Positions 18,242 through 27,855 of a stretch of DNA of 42,278 nt are shown one piece after another. The position numbers and the translations under genes were made by a program. Source of the DNA: an uncultured Bacteroidales bacterium (GTDB lineage: Bacteria > Bacteroidota > Bacteroidia > Bacteroidales > Paludibacteraceae); NCBI GenBank assembly GCA_900319035.1, contig ONMU01000015.1, positions 1 to 42,278 of the forward strand. The letters are read 5' to 3'. Every line of letters starts with the position of its first letter. Position 1 is the first letter of the stretch. The notes under the pieces were generated by a model. That model ran no database searches and was not told where the DNA came from. It saw nothing but the letters and a program-made list of their open reading frames with translations.

Positions 18242-20392
18242 ATGAGACTCGGACGCAAAACAACTGTTTTAATTCTGGCGGTCGTGCTGGGATTCGTTAT
18301 TGTTAGTTACAGCAGCGTAAGCGCTATCCTTTCGCGCTACGTCACTCGTGAGGTCAACAAAGTGCTTGCCACCTTGCCGGACATAGAGGCTTCGTGCGGT
18401 TCGATAGAGCTCAGTATTCTCCAGACTTCCGCTACAGCGAACGATCTGCGATTCTCCTATCGCGGCGAACCGGCTCCCTCCGATTCCATCGCTCCGGGAG
18501 CAGAGATACGCGTGGAGAGCATCGAACTCAACGGTCTCTATCTATTACGTCTCCTCCGTAAAAAAGCCATCCTGCATGAGTTGCGTATTGTTCGTCCGAC
18601 GGTGGAGATTTGGATGGATGAGGAGCATCCGGAACGCTCTTTCCCAACTATCCCGAAAGACACTACCAGTGCTCCCAAGACTTTTCCGCTCAAGCGTGTT
18701 GCGTTGCGGGACTTGTTCCTCGAAGAGGCTTCGCTGAAACTGCATAGTATTCATACCAGCCTCGATGTAGCTACCAATAAATGCTCGTTTGAGGCGCATG
18801 ATCTCGCTTTTGAGAACAACGCCTTCACTTTCGACTCCATCTACCACGTAGCAGTAGCATCCGTCTCCATCCTTTTGCCGGACGGGCGTACCAACATCAC
18901 AACGAGCGATATTGACTTTGTCAATACCGGCAACCTGACCATTGGCGCCACGCGCATGATCTACTGCTCTGCGGACGAACAGACGCCCAAAGTGCCCGGA
19001 TCAGATATCCGCGTAAAAGGCATAGAGATCGGTCCGTTATCTCACAACATGCTGTTGCAACCTGAGATACTCATTGAGAAAGCAAGCATCCATCAGCCGC
19101 AGGTCGAGATCTGGATGGATGACCGGAAGCCCGAGCTCTCCTTCCCGTCCGGCAGCAAGAAAAACGACAAACCCCTTCAACTCAAACTGGACGAAGCGAT
19201 CTTGCAGCATTTCGCTATCAACAATGCTTCCTTGACCCTGCGCAACGTCAAGACCCGTTTGAACGTCAGCCTCAACGACTGCTCCATTGCGTTCAACGAC
19301 ATCACGTACGACGACGAGAAAAACATCTGTTTCAACGACTCGGTCTATAGTTTCTTCATGCAATCCGCATCCATTATCACGCCGGATGGACTCATGCGTA
19401 TTGACGTGAACAGCATCGAGCATCATGATCAAGGACCTCTGTTCGTGGGCGCAACACATCTCGAAAACACCCTCAAAAAGAAGAAATTAGGCGACTACCT
19501 CAAGGAACCTGTCACATGGATAAGCATGCAGATTGACAGCGTCAGCACATCGCCTTTCAATCCGTTCCGCAAAGCGATGGCGAAAGATTGGACGCTTGAC
19601 CGCCTAAACGTAGTGGTCAGTGAAATGGACATCTTCCGTGATGCACGTCACAAGCCCGTACGACCCTTTGTTATGCCTCAGGAGCCGCTGATGGCTATTC
19701 CGACCGTCTTCCGCATCAACCGAGCTGACGCGGTCATCAAAAAGATGAACATCGACCTCTCCAGCACGGATATCAATAATGGTCACTTGACCTTAGGCGA
19801 CCTCAGCGCGACCGTTACTAATATAACCAACCGCAAAGGACAAACCACGCATTTTAAAGGAGGTGGACCATTGGGAACCGGCAAAGCGGAAGCAGCTTTC
19901 GACATGACCATGGATGCAAACAACACCTTCGCTATCAGCCTCAAGGCGACTCGCTTGAACGCCAACATGCTGAACTCTTTCGTCCGTCCGTTAGTCGGCA
20001 TCTCATTCGACGTGCCGGTGGACATCCTCGAAACGCATTACAAAGGAGACCGAGACAGAGCGGCTGGTACCTTCAAGATGTTGTACCATGGTTTGGAAGT
20101 GGAGGTGCATAAGGAAGATAATGTGCCCTTTAAGTTCGTTACGCAGAATGCGAATACCATCACGCATATCGGCAATAAACTGCTGCCCAAGAGCAACCCT
20201 AAGAAACCGGGAGAAGCTCCGCGCGAATATAATGTACAGGCGAAGAGAAACCCGTGGAAACCGGTGGCACTTTATTTCTTCATGCCGACTATAGATGGAG
20301 CAATCAAGACCTTCCTGCCGGGATTATTCCTCAGCCATAAGATCAAGCAGCCCAAGGCAGAAAAGTCCGCCAAGGCTCCTAAAACAGAATAA
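18242..20392 (+). CDS. AsmA/DUF748-like single-pass membrane protein
   Basis: 716 residues with one N-terminal hydrophobic segment (about 8-30), then a long beta-rich periplasmic part with no enzyme motif. Two similar blocks, with HELRIVRPTVEIWMDEEHPE followed by F-rich strands and later EKASIHQPQVEIWMDDRKPE, show an internal duplication typical of AsmA/TamB-type repeating beta-groove proteins. The C-terminal part (about 500-640) has VIKKMNIDLSSTDINNGHLT and looks like the end of an AsmA-2 domain; the extreme C-terminus is lysine-rich. AsmA-like proteins bridge inner and outer membranes and take part in lipid transport; that role here is an inference. It ends 12 bp from the convergent nrnA-type gene, with no clear terminator hairpin in between. 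Confidence 0.72.
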   Translation: MRLGRKTTVLILAVVLGFVIVSYSSVSAILSRYVTREVNKVLATLPDIEASCGSIELSILQTSATANDLRFSYRGEPAPSDSIAPGAEIRVESIELNGLYLLRLLRKKAILHELRIVRPTVEIWMDEEHPERSFPTIPKDTTSAPKTFPLKRVALRDLFLEEASLKLHSIHTSLDVATNKCSFEAHDLAFENNAFTFDSIYHVAVASVSILLPDGRTNITTSDIDFVNTGNLTIGATRMIYCSADEQTPKVPGSDIRVKGIEIGPLSHNMLLQPEILIEKASIHQPQVEIWMDDRKPELSFPSGSKKNDKPLQLKLDEAILQHFAINNASLTLRNVKTRLNVSLNDCSIAFNDITYDDEKNICFNDSVYSFFMQSASIITPDGLMRIDVNSIEHHDQGPLFVGATHLENTLKKKKLGDYLKEPVTWISMQIDSVSTSPFNPFRKAMAKDWTLDRLNVVVSEMDIFRDARHKPVRPFVMPQEPLMAIPTVFRINRADAVIKKMNIDLSSTDINNGHLTLGDLSATVTNITNRKGQTTHFKGGGPLGTGKAEAAFDMTMDANNTFAISLKATRLNANMLNSFVRPLVGISFDVPVDILETHYKGDRDRAAGTFKMLYHGLEVEVHKEDNVPFKFVTQNANTITHIGNKLLPKSNPKKPGEAPREYNVQAKRNPWKPVALYFFMPTIDGAIKTFLPGLFLSHKIKQPKAEKSAKAPKTE

Positions 20393-20404
20393 AAGAAACG
20401 AAAA

Positions 20405-21493
20405 CTAATCGCGCTTGAGGTACTTACCCATGTTCCGCTCAAACATACGAACGGCTTGCCCCACGGTTCCGTACAACTCTCCGCCGGAAGCGTTGGCATG
20501 ACCGCCACCACGGAAGATCTCATGCGCAAACATATTCACAGGTCTGTCTCCTTGCGAACGGAACGAGAGACGGATGCGACTATGGGGCGTGCCTGGCTTG
20601 GCGCGCTCCTCGCGTATAAAAACAGAGTAATACACATCGGAGATCTGCAACGGCATATTCACCAATCCCTCCGTATCGCCCACTTGATACTTATACTTAT
20701 CCAACTCATCAGCGTCTAACACCATCAGCGCAGCGTGGTACTCCGGATAAATCTTCATCTTACGGTACAACGCGTATCCCCATAAACGCATCCGGTTCTC
20801 CGAATGCTGGTTGAAGACAGCGTTATAGACCGCATCTTTGTCCACTCCCGCACGCACTAACTCCGCCACGATCTCGTACATCTCCGGGTGATTCGAATTG
20901 AAGGAGAAATTGCCGGTATCCGTCATCATGCCGGTATAGATACAAGTAGCCTCTTCGCAGGACAGCGAGCCGAAGAAAGACGACTGAGAGCTGATCGCTT
21001 TCATGATCCGATACACGATCTCCGAAGCAGAAGGGCTGCCGGGGAAAGAGAACACTACCTCTGACCAATCGATCGGTTTGTCCGGCAGATGATGATCGAT
21101 CACGGCTTTGGGACAAGCGTTAGCAAGCATCTTCTCTCCAACTGGTCCTATGCGTTTGGGGTCATTGAAATCGGTACACAGGAACAGATCCGCTGCTTCG
21201 ATAATCCGGTCGCACGCAGCCGTCTCGTTCTCATACACATGTACCTCACCTGCTCCCGGCATCCAATTGAAAAAGGACGGAAAAGCATTTGGCACGATGA
21301 CATCCACAGACCGCTCTGCGGACAGACTGCCTGCCTCAAAAGCCGAACACAAATAGTGCTTCCACGCGAGAGAAGATCCCATCGCGTCACCATCGGGACC
21401 CATATGGGTCACGATCACCACATGCTTCGCCTCCCTCAATAGTTCCGTGAGACGAAGCACCGATGCATTCTCCAACAGAATGGTATTGTCCAT
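20405..21493 (-). CDS. nrnA: DHH/DHHA1 phosphoesterase (oligoribonuclease / pAp phosphatase type)
   Basis: 362 residues from MDNTILLENA; the frame is open another 11 codons upstream, but those run into the neighbouring gene's 3' end. DHH motifs are present: VIVTHMGPDGDAMGSSLAW near residue 27, CTDFNDPKRIG, VIDHHLPD and D-T-G-NFSFNS. The C-terminal DHHA1 motif is GGGHANASGG. NrnA-type enzymes degrade 2-5 nt RNA fragments and dephosphorylate 3'-phosphoadenosine 5'-phosphate in the cytoplasm. Bacteroidetes usually lack the Orn oligoribonuclease, which fits. The gene lies 29 bp downstream of a deoxynucleoside kinase on the same strand, so both may be on one nucleotide-salvage transcript. Confidence 0.9.
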   Translation of the reverse strand: MDNTILLENASVLRLTELLREAKHVVIVTHMGPDGDAMGSSLAWKHYLCSAFEAGSLSAERSVDVIVPNAFPSFFNWMPGAGEVHVYENETAACDRIIEAADLFLCTDFNDPKRIGPVGEKMLANACPKAVIDHHLPDKPIDWSEVVFSFPGSPSASEIVYRIMKAISSQSSFFGSLSCEEATCIYTGMMTDTGNFSFNSNHPEMYEIVAELVRAGVDKDAVYNAVFNQHSENRMRLWGYALYRKMKIYPEYHAALMVLDADELDKYKYQVGDTEGLVNMPLQISDVYYSVFIREERAKPGTPHSRIRLSFRSQGDRPVNMFAHEIFRGGGHANASGGELYGTVGQAVRMFERNMGKYLKRD

Positions 21494-21522
21494 GTTCACT
21501 CTTTCTATCCTATTCAATGGAA

Positions 21523-22170
21523 TCAAATCTCCTTACCGGTCGTTGCCTCGGATTCGAAGGGGAAGAGACCGAAGAGCTCGGCATCAATACGGTCGGTTAC
21601 CCAACGGAAGTCCTCCGGGTTATCGCCGAACTTGATCTTGTCACCCTCTACTATCAGCAACTTGCCTTTATAATCCTTGATCCAGTTCTCGTATTTATCG
21701 TTCAGACCCTGCAAATAATCCAGTTTCATAGACTGCTCGTATCCACGGGCACGTTTCTGAATCTGCGCTACCAAGGTCGGAATAGATGCACGGACATAAA
21801 TAAGCAGGTCAGGCATCTTCACCAGCGACATCATCAGGTCAAACAAGTCCTGATAATTCTCAAAATCGCGGTCAGACATCATTCCCTGATCATGGAGATT
21901 AGGCGCAAAAATACGCGCATCCTCATAGATAGTACGATCCTGAATGATGTACTTATCCGATTGACCTATTTCCACCACGTCCTTGAAACGTTTGTTCAGA
22001 AAATAGACCTGAAGATTGAAGGACCATCGCGCCATGTCGGCATAGAAATCCGACAGATACGGGTTATACTCCACGCTCTCAAAACGAGGTTCCCAGCCAT
22101 AATGTTTGGCTAACATGTTGGTGAGGGTGGTCTTACCACACCCAATGTTTCCGGCTACTGCTATATGCAT
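21523..22170 (-). CDS. Deoxynucleoside kinase (dNK family), copy A
   Basis: 215 residues. It has a P-loop AGNIGCGKTTL (6-16), the FEPRFESVE-like substrate region (WEPRFESVEYNPYLSDFY), the DRS-type motif IIQDRTIYED, a lid-region arginine cluster (QKRARGYEQSM) and the C-terminal GDKIKF region. It phosphorylates deoxynucleosides for salvage (family knowledge; the exact base preference cannot be told). A closely similar paralogue lies directly upstream, separated by 96 bp that hold an 11-bp tandem array. The pair resembles the paired dAdo/dGuo kinases of some bacteria, which can form heterodimers; whether these two do is an inference. Confidence 0.92.
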   Translation of the reverse strand: MHIAVAGNIGCGKTTLTNMLAKHYGWEPRFESVEYNPYLSDFYADMARWSFNLQVYFLNKRFKDVVEIGQSDKYIIQDRTIYEDARIFAPNLHDQGMMSDRDFENYQDLFDLMMSLVKMPDLLIYVRASIPTLVAQIQKRARGYEQSMKLDYLQGLNDKYENWIKDYKGKLLIVEGDKIKFGDNPEDFRWVTDRIDAELFGLFPFESEATTGKEI

Positions 22171-22201
22171 AATTAGATGTTGATTTTTTCGACAAAATCT
22201 T

Positions 22202-22245
22202 TAGTTCTTATTTAGTTCTTCTTTCGTTCTTCTTTGGTTCTTCCT
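22202..22245. repeat. 11-bp tandem array, 4 copies
   Basis: Units TAGTTCTTATT, TAGTTCTTCTT, TCGTTCTTCTT and TGGTTCTTCCT follow each other exactly, in the gap between the two deoxynucleoside kinase genes. Confidence 0.88.
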
Positions 22246-22266
22246 CTTCCGTTTGAGGTGAGTCAC

Positions 22267-22902
22267 TTATCGATTCCAGTTATTCTCGCTAAAGAGTCCA
22301 AACAGCTCTGCATCTACGCGATCGATGACTTTACGGAAGTCCTCGGGGTTATTCTCAAAATCCATTCCATCGGATTCGATAACTAACACTCTACCCTCGT
22401 ACTTATGGAAGATAAAATCCTCGTATTTGTCGTTCAGATCTTTCAGATAATCAATCTGCATGGACTGCTCATAGTCGCGTCCGCGCTTCTGAATCTGGGC
22501 AATGAGTGCCGGAACTGATTTGCGCAAGTAGATCATCATATCCGGCATTTTCATCTGCGATTTCATCAGATCGAATAACTCCATGAAGGTCTCAAAATCA
22601 CGTTGACTGAGGTCGCCTCGCTCGTAGTTATTACGCACAAACACATAAACGCCTTCGAAGATAGAGCGATCCTGTACGATCGTGTGACTCGCTTTCTGAA
22701 CGACCAACATATCCTTGAAACGCTCCTTTAGAAAATACGTCTCCAAACAGAACGCCCAACGGTTGATATCCGTATAGTAATCCTCCAAATACGGATTGAA
22801 ACTCACGCTCTCAAAGCGCGGTTCCCATCCGTAGTACTTCGCTAACATCTTCGTCAGCGTGGTCTTTCCTGCTCCAATATTACCCGCAATCGCTATATAC
22901 AA
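22267..22902 (-). CDS. Deoxynucleoside kinase (dNK family), copy B, TTG start
   Basis: 211 residues, similar over the full length to copy A: P-loop AGNIGAGKTTL, WEPRFESVSFNPYLEDYY, IVQDRSIFEG and QKRGRDYEQSMQIDYLKDLN. The likely start codon is TTG at 22902. Upstream, in frame, only ATT and then a TAA stop occur, while the alignment with copy A (MHIAVAGN against xYIAIAGN) shows the protein must begin here. The weak start could keep this copy at a lower level. It follows the GH13 gene by 28 bp, with an 8-bp array covering the GH13 stop codon, so read-through from the amylase cluster is possible. Confidence 0.9.
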   Translation of the reverse strand: MYIAIAGNIGAGKTTLTKMLAKYYGWEPRFESVSFNPYLEDYYTDINRWAFCLETYFLKERFKDMLVVQKASHTIVQDRSIFEGVYVFVRNNYERGDLSQRDFETFMELFDLMKSQMKMPDMMIYLRKSVPALIAQIQKRGRDYEQSMQIDYLKDLNDKYEDFIFHKYEGRVLVIESDGMDFENNPEDFRKVIDRVDAELFGLFSENNWNR

Positions 22903-22911
22903 AATGCTTAC

Positions 22912-22935
22912 TGTTTAACGGTTTAACAACTCAAC
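22912..22935. repeat. 8-bp tandem array, 3 copies, overlapping a stop codon
   Basis: Units TGTTTAAC, GGTTTAAC and AACTCAAC. The TGA stop of the adjoining GH13 gene (22931-22933) lies within the third unit. Confidence 0.6.
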
Positions 22936-24979
22936 GAACCTCTTGTCCCTGCACGTTATACACTTTCTCACCACGAAGGATCAATATCTGTCCGTCACGC
23001 AAGATCTTCTGTCCCTTGGAGAAGGACTCAGAAGGAGTTAACTCAATTCCTGTGTGGTCACGTTTCTGGATGTTCGAGAACGTCGGCGCAATCACAGGTG
23101 TACCGGTAAACACTTTCAACTCACCCGGAGCAAGGGTATATGTACTCGATGCCTGCGTAGCTCCATCCAGATAATCGTACCATGTACCCGAAGGCAAAGT
23201 CACCGCCTGATTAGTCGTTACATCAAAGTTAGCAGCTGCAAACACATTACTACCCCATTGTATCTTACGCAGCTTAGCACCGGAACTGATGTTTTGACTC
23301 GTCGGATTGCCTTCAAACACTTCCGGCATCAGTTGCGTACGAAGTGTGATCACCTGAGCACACTTGGTAAACGCTGCTACACGGTTAGCCTGTGTGAAGT
23401 AGTTACGACCGACAGCATCCGGACGCGGTTTCTTATTGCAACGATAGTTCGTGTTATCAGCATCCGGATGATCCACATCGCTGTTGATTGAGAAATCATA
23501 ACCGATCTCCTCCCACATCCATAGCATATGCGAGCCATTAAGCAGTACGTTAAATGCCACGTTCTCTGCTATACGTCCCAAACGGACTGCGGTATTGGTT
23601 TTGACATCTCCGTTTCCGTATTTCTTACATTTATACTGCATTCGTTCCTCGTCGTGGCTCTCACAATAGGACACATAACCGTCCCTGTTGGCTTCACCAA
23701 AACCGTCACCGTCCTTGAGCCAACCCATCGCCGTCTGGCAATAAGCATTCGTAGTGTTGTTCCAACATTGCATCCCGTAACTGATCAACTGCGGACGCTC
23801 GGTGCCCATATTACCACCCCAATGTTCGCAGATCATATACGCCGTCGGAGAAACAGCCTTGATACTCTTGTCGTAATAGTCCTTGAGGTTCGCAACAGAC
23901 GTATTCGGTTTGTCCGAACAAAGACCATGACTCAAGTCCAAACGGAAACCGTCCACCTTATACTCTGTCAACCAGTACTTTAACGCACGGATGAACATCT
24001 CATGTGCAGGCTCAAAACCATGGTTCCAATCCTCATACACATTATCCGAGTGAGGAGCTGTGACGTTAAACCAAGGGTTGTTTGCCAAGTCCGTTCCGTA
24101 TGGATAAAGCTTATTCATCGGGTTCAAACCCGTAGCGTGGTTAAACACCATATCGAGGATCACCGCCATGCCGCGTTTGTGGCACTCGTCGATGAACTCC
24201 TTGTACATCTCCTCCGATCCGTACGCTCTGTCCGGTGCAAAATAGTGGTTCGGCGAATAACCCCAGTTGTAGTTGCCGTCAAACTCACAAATAGGCATCA
24301 ACTCGATCGCGTTCACACCAAGGTTTTGGATATAATCCAAACGCTTCATCAGACCCTTGAGCGATCCTCCATAGCCGTTGCTACCTGTCGTATAGTCGTA
24401 GATCCACAACTCATAGATCACCAAGTTGTTCTTATTCGGTCGCTGGAAATTGAGCGTAGCATCCGACCACTGGTATTGCGGCTTGCCCGGTTGAATAACC
24501 GTCACATAACCGTCAGCTCCTTTGCCCGTCGGATAATCCAACAAGTTCGGATCTACCGCCTTCGGCTCGTACTGGTCATCCGGATGCAGCACTTTCTCGG
24601 AATACAGATCCGAGATCTGCTTCTTCACACCGTCCGCACGCTCTACCGCATACTGATAACGGTACTCCTGTCCGGGAGTCAGTCCATTCAGCGTGATCCA
24701 GAAATAGTTACTATCCTTGTACAGCTGATAGTCCGCACTCAGTTTCCAATCGGTCATGTCGCCCAAGAGGAACACACGCTTAGCCGACTGAGTCTTGCTG
24801 GCAGCATACGTACAGAGCGTGACGGAAGTACCATCCGCTCCGTAGTAAATACCATTACTTACCCCGGCAGGGCGTTGTCTCTCAATAGGAGTGACATCCT
24901 TTACATCGTTCCAGTTAGCTGCCTGTGTACCCAATGCAAGCACAAAACAACCAATCAGACCTAAAAACAACTTGCGCAT
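22931..24979 (-). CDS. Secreted GH13 alpha-glucan hydrolase with N-terminal CBM48/E-set-like domain
   Basis: 682 residues with a signal peptide ending near residue 20. An N-terminal beta-sandwich (about 45-135; VFLLGDMTDWKL, FWITLNGLTPGQEYRYQYAV) resembles the CBM48/E-set domain of branching and debranching enzymes. The (beta/alpha)8 barrel has DMVFNH (276-281), the nucleophile Asp348 in DGFRLD, the acid/base Glu385 in MICEHWG and the third acidic residue Asp443 in SHDE. A C-terminal beta domain and the shared tail (RDGQILILRGEKVYNVQGQE) end it. Reaction: hydrolysis of alpha-1,4 and perhaps alpha-1,6 links; the E-set domain hints at branched substrates. It is the last GH13 gene of the cluster and differs in type from the other three. 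Confidence 0.9.
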   Translation of the reverse strand: MRKLFLGLIGCFVLALGTQAANWNDVKDVTPIERQRPAGVSNGIYYGADGTSVTLCTYAASKTQSAKRVFLLGDMTDWKLSADYQLYKDSNYFWITLNGLTPGQEYRYQYAVERADGVKKQISDLYSEKVLHPDDQYEPKAVDPNLLDYPTGKGADGYVTVIQPGKPQYQWSDATLNFQRPNKNNLVIYELWIYDYTTGSNGYGGSLKGLMKRLDYIQNLGVNAIELMPICEFDGNYNWGYSPNHYFAPDRAYGSEEMYKEFIDECHKRGMAVILDMVFNHATGLNPMNKLYPYGTDLANNPWFNVTAPHSDNVYEDWNHGFEPAHEMFIRALKYWLTEYKVDGFRLDLSHGLCSDKPNTSVANLKDYYDKSIKAVSPTAYMICEHWGGNMGTERPQLISYGMQCWNNTTNAYCQTAMGWLKDGDGFGEANRDGYVSYCESHDEERMQYKCKKYGNGDVKTNTAVRLGRIAENVAFNVLLNGSHMLWMWEEIGYDFSINSDVDHPDADNTNYRCNKKPRPDAVGRNYFTQANRVAAFTKCAQVITLRTQLMPEVFEGNPTSQNISSGAKLRKIQWGSNVFAAANFDVTTNQAVTLPSGTWYDYLDGATQASSTYTLAPGELKVFTGTPVIAPTFSNIQKRDHTGIELTPSESFSKGQKILRDGQILILRGEKVYNVQGQEVR

Positions 24980-25010
24980 AAATTATTTATTATTCAATTT
25001 TCCTCGACTT

Positions 25011-25065
25011 CATCGGTCCGTTCTCGATCCAACATCGGTCCATTCTCGGTCCAATCTCGAGAGAT
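25011..25065. repeat. 11-bp tandem array, 5 copies
   Basis: Units CATCGGTCCGT, TCTCGATCCAA, CATCGGTCCAT, TCTCGGTCCAA and TCTCGAGAGAT, preceded by TCCTCGAC. It aligns without gaps to the array inside trmO (31483-31537); by my count about 49 of 64 positions are identical when the preceding TCCTCGAC and one more base are included. It fills the 100-bp gap upstream of the last GH13 gene. Confidence 0.9.
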
Positions 25066-25079
25066 AATCATTTTTACCT

Positions 25080-25970
25080 TTATTTAACTTCTTTTCCCGT
25101 TGCATCAAACATCTTGTCACCGCGAATGATTCGCAACTGACCGTCAATAATCATCTTGTAGCTTTTTCCCTTGTCTCCTTGTACATTCTCCACGCCTTGT
25201 TTGTTACCATAGTGGTACGCATCAAAAGTCGCTTTATCCACACGCTCAAGTTTAATCTGTCCTTTGCAAGCCGCGCTGCGAATGATGATATAGTTCACAC
25301 CCTGAGGGATAGCCCATTTCTGGCATCCCTGCCATCCGTTAGCCCACTCCATCGTCACAGACTCGTTAGCAATCGTTGTTTCGGTTTTGGAGTAATAGAA
25401 ATTGCCCATATGGTCCTTGATAGCAATATAACTACCCATCTGGCAATCGATCATCAGTTTACCGTCCTCGAACAGGTACTCATCCTCATAAACATCATAA
25501 GCAGCCTCTCCGTGATCCGCTCCGTTGATCCAACCGATAGCATAGTAGTTCACATCATCTTCTACCGGATCTCCGCCGCCTTGACCGCCGCCTTGACCAC
25601 TGATATCAACACCCTCGCCGCAGTTGGAACCCGGACCGATATAGAGCTCGTCCTGTTCGTACTTCAACTTGATGTAGAAATCAAAACAGCCATCAGTCGA
25701 CACCTCGTACTGATTTCCATTGCGGGTAAAGCCCGTTACCGAAGCAGGGTTGAGATCCACCGCCCACACGGCTTTGTTCTCTGCATCGCAGAGTTGGCAG
25801 AAATCACCGGATTTCACCTGCACATGTGCCAGATACTGTTGAAAACCCTCAAACTCACCGGCTGGTTCTCCGGCAAAATAGGTAGTTCCGTTCACCAAAA
25901 TTCCATAACTTGCGGCTTGCATCAACATGCTGACCATCATTGCCGCCATCATCAAAAATGTTTTCTTCAT
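25080..25970 (-). CDS. Secreted non-catalytic protein with the amylase-type N-module and C-terminal tail
   Basis: 296 residues. After a signal peptide (about 1-20) comes a module of about 105 residues (YGILVNGTTYFA, CFDFYIKLKYEQDELYIGPG) that is also at the N-terminus of the two GH13 proteins just upstream. A Gly/Gln-rich linker (about 126-135) leads to a second domain of about 110 residues (YYAIGWINGADHGE, MGSYIAIKDHMGNFYY, NYIIIRSAACKGQIKLER), likely a beta-sandwich. The shared tail ends it. There is no GH13 barrel. It may be a starch-binding surface protein that works with the amylases; this is inferred from shared modules and operon position. The first 80 bases are nearly the same as those of the neighbouring gene, pointing to recent duplication. 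Confidence 0.82.
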   Translation of the reverse strand: MKKTFLMMAAMMVSMLMQAASYGILVNGTTYFAGEPAGEFEGFQQYLAHVQVKSGDFCQLCDAENKAVWAVDLNPASVTGFTRNGNQYEVSTDGCFDFYIKLKYEQDELYIGPGSNCGEGVDISGQGGGQGGGDPVEDDVNYYAIGWINGADHGEAAYDVYEDEYLFEDGKLMIDCQMGSYIAIKDHMGNFYYSKTETTIANESVTMEWANGWQGCQKWAIPQGVNYIIIRSAACKGQIKLERVDKATFDAYHYGNKQGVENVQGDKGKSYKMIIDGQLRIIRGDKMFDATGKEVK

Positions 25971-26000
25971 AGTAATTTAATTTTATTTGTTAGTTTGTAT

Positions 26001-27842
26001 TTATTGTATTTTTCGTCCCATTGCATCGAAGACCTGCTCGCCCACTCGAATCAGCAGCTGGCCATCTTTGACGAATTTCTCTCCTCTTCCCTTTAGGGAG
26101 GAGTCGGAAGGCTGCTCTACCCCTTCCACGATCGGTTGACGCTCCTTATCTTTATCCGCGCGCGCGCTCGTGGTCTTATAATATACTCCGTAGTTGGTTC
26201 CCTTCACTGCCAAGGTATAGCCCTGCGGTGTGGTATTATAGCCCGAGTTCGGACCTAAGAGCAGACGAATCTCACCATTCTTACCATAGATAGTAGCTTT
26301 GTAATAACCATTACCCGCTTCATCGTTCACACTACTCTCGCTATGAACGCCTGTTTTGTAACGAGCATTGATCATCTTCTTGATCTCTTCTTTGAAGGTC
26401 ACCCAGTGAGGCCAGAAGACACACGGCACACCCGGCATCGAAAGCATATAAGCGTTACATTGCAGCACTTTGTCACGGCAAAGCGACATAGAGTTGCCTT
26501 CGCCGCACAATTCATTATTGTCACGCTGGAAACTATCATGACTATCCACGAACGTTACCGCATAACGGCTCTTACCTGCTCCCGGCAGACCTGCTCCCTG
26601 CAGTTTGTAGTAGTTTTCCGAAGCAATACCATCATTAAATGCCGTATATTTGGTAGCAAAGTCAAAAGTCGTGGTGTTCCAACCAGCGTCTGCCAGACGG
26701 CTCTGGAGCGTGTTTACATTACCGTCCCAGTACTCCATAACTGAGAAATAAGTCTGCGCTGCACGGTTGTAATCATTGATATGCGAGTTATGATAACCCT
26801 TGCAGTAATCATAACGAACACCGTCTATCTTAATCACATTATGCAACCATTTCAGATATGCCTTGAACATCGCCTGCACATTCGAATTGGTGTGATCCCA
26901 ATCACGACCATCAGGATAGTTCGCCTCGTCGCCGTAACCGTCATCAGCTCCACCGGTCGCATAACCCTTACACGAACCGGCCTTGGAATCATAATTCATC
27001 TCGTCCGTGTTGCAGATATACGAACCATCCGGTTTGAAAGAACCGTACTCTCCAAAATTGTACGTCTGGTTATAATTACACCAGCCTTGACCCGCTACCG
27101 CGTGATTGATCACAATATCGGCAATCACACGTGCTCCGTTCTGATGGAATATACCTACGAGTTCTTCCAACTTACGCTTCGTTCCTAAATCACTGTCCAA
27201 ATTACTGTAGTTGGTCGGCAGATAACCCATTCCGCCCGTCGATTTGCTCAATTGTGGCAACCAAATCATATCGAACCATTGTCCCATCTCTACGGCATTC
27301 GAACCATTCGTACCATTGATATGATCAATCCATTTGGTACGACCATATTTGGTTGTCGATTTGGTAGCATCGTAGCTATCCCAGTAGAACGCCTGTAGCA
27401 TCACATCCGGACATTGTGCCGGAGCGGAGCCGCTATAACCCGGATCAATAGGTGTGTCACCGCTGATGTCCTGACCTTCGCCGCAATTAGAACCCGGACC
27501 GATATACAACTGATCAGCCTCATACTTGAGCTTGATATAGAAATCATAGCAGCCGCTGACCTTTGCATCATAATGATCGCCGTTACGCGTAAAGCCGGTT
27601 ACCGAAGACGTATTCAGATCCACAGCCCATGCGGCTTTGTTCTCTGCATCATACAACTGAACTTTATCGCCATTAGCAATCTGAACATGAGACAAATACT
27701 GCTCAAAACCCTCTCCAAAAGGATCCGGTCCTTCATACGTAGCAGCAAAATACATCTTGCCGTTCACCAAAATTCCATAATTGGCGGCTTGCAGCAACAC
27801 ACTGACCATCATGGCCGCCATCATCAAAAAAACTTTCTTCAT
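26001..27842 (-). CDS. Secreted GH13 alpha-amylase with N-terminal binding-like module
   Basis: 613 residues. It has a signal peptide (1-19), the shared N-module (about 20-122), then a GH13 barrel starting at VMLQAFYWDSYD, a typical amylase opening. Conserved region I is DIVINH (242-247). The nucleophile is Asp345 in DGVRYDYCKG, the acid/base Glu370 in FSVMEYWDG, and the third residue Asp436 in FVDSHDSF. The C-terminal domain ends in the shared tail (KDGQLLIRVGEQVFDAMGRK). It should cut internal alpha-1,4 bonds of starch or glycogen outside the cell. It sits between two homologous genes with gaps of 28-30 bp and has no promoter of its own in sight. Confidence 0.93.
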   Translation of the reverse strand: MKKVFLMMAAMMVSVLLQAANYGILVNGKMYFAATYEGPDPFGEGFEQYLSHVQIANGDKVQLYDAENKAAWAVDLNTSSVTGFTRNGDHYDAKVSGCYDFYIKLKYEADQLYIGPGSNCGEGQDISGDTPIDPGYSGSAPAQCPDVMLQAFYWDSYDATKSTTKYGRTKWIDHINGTNGSNAVEMGQWFDMIWLPQLSKSTGGMGYLPTNYSNLDSDLGTKRKLEELVGIFHQNGARVIADIVINHAVAGQGWCNYNQTYNFGEYGSFKPDGSYICNTDEMNYDSKAGSCKGYATGGADDGYGDEANYPDGRDWDHTNSNVQAMFKAYLKWLHNVIKIDGVRYDYCKGYHNSHINDYNRAAQTYFSVMEYWDGNVNTLQSRLADAGWNTTTFDFATKYTAFNDGIASENYYKLQGAGLPGAGKSRYAVTFVDSHDSFQRDNNELCGEGNSMSLCRDKVLQCNAYMLSMPGVPCVFWPHWVTFKEEIKKMINARYKTGVHSESSVNDEAGNGYYKATIYGKNGEIRLLLGPNSGYNTTPQGYTLAVKGTNYGVYYKTTSARADKDKERQPIVEGVEQPSDSSLKGRGEKFVKDGQLLIRVGEQVFDAMGRKIQ

Positions 27843-27855
27843 ATATTAGATGTTA

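Noticed and set aside
22202-22245. CRISPR array
   Set aside because: The 7-11 bp units follow one another without spacers, and no cas genes are present anywhere in the window.
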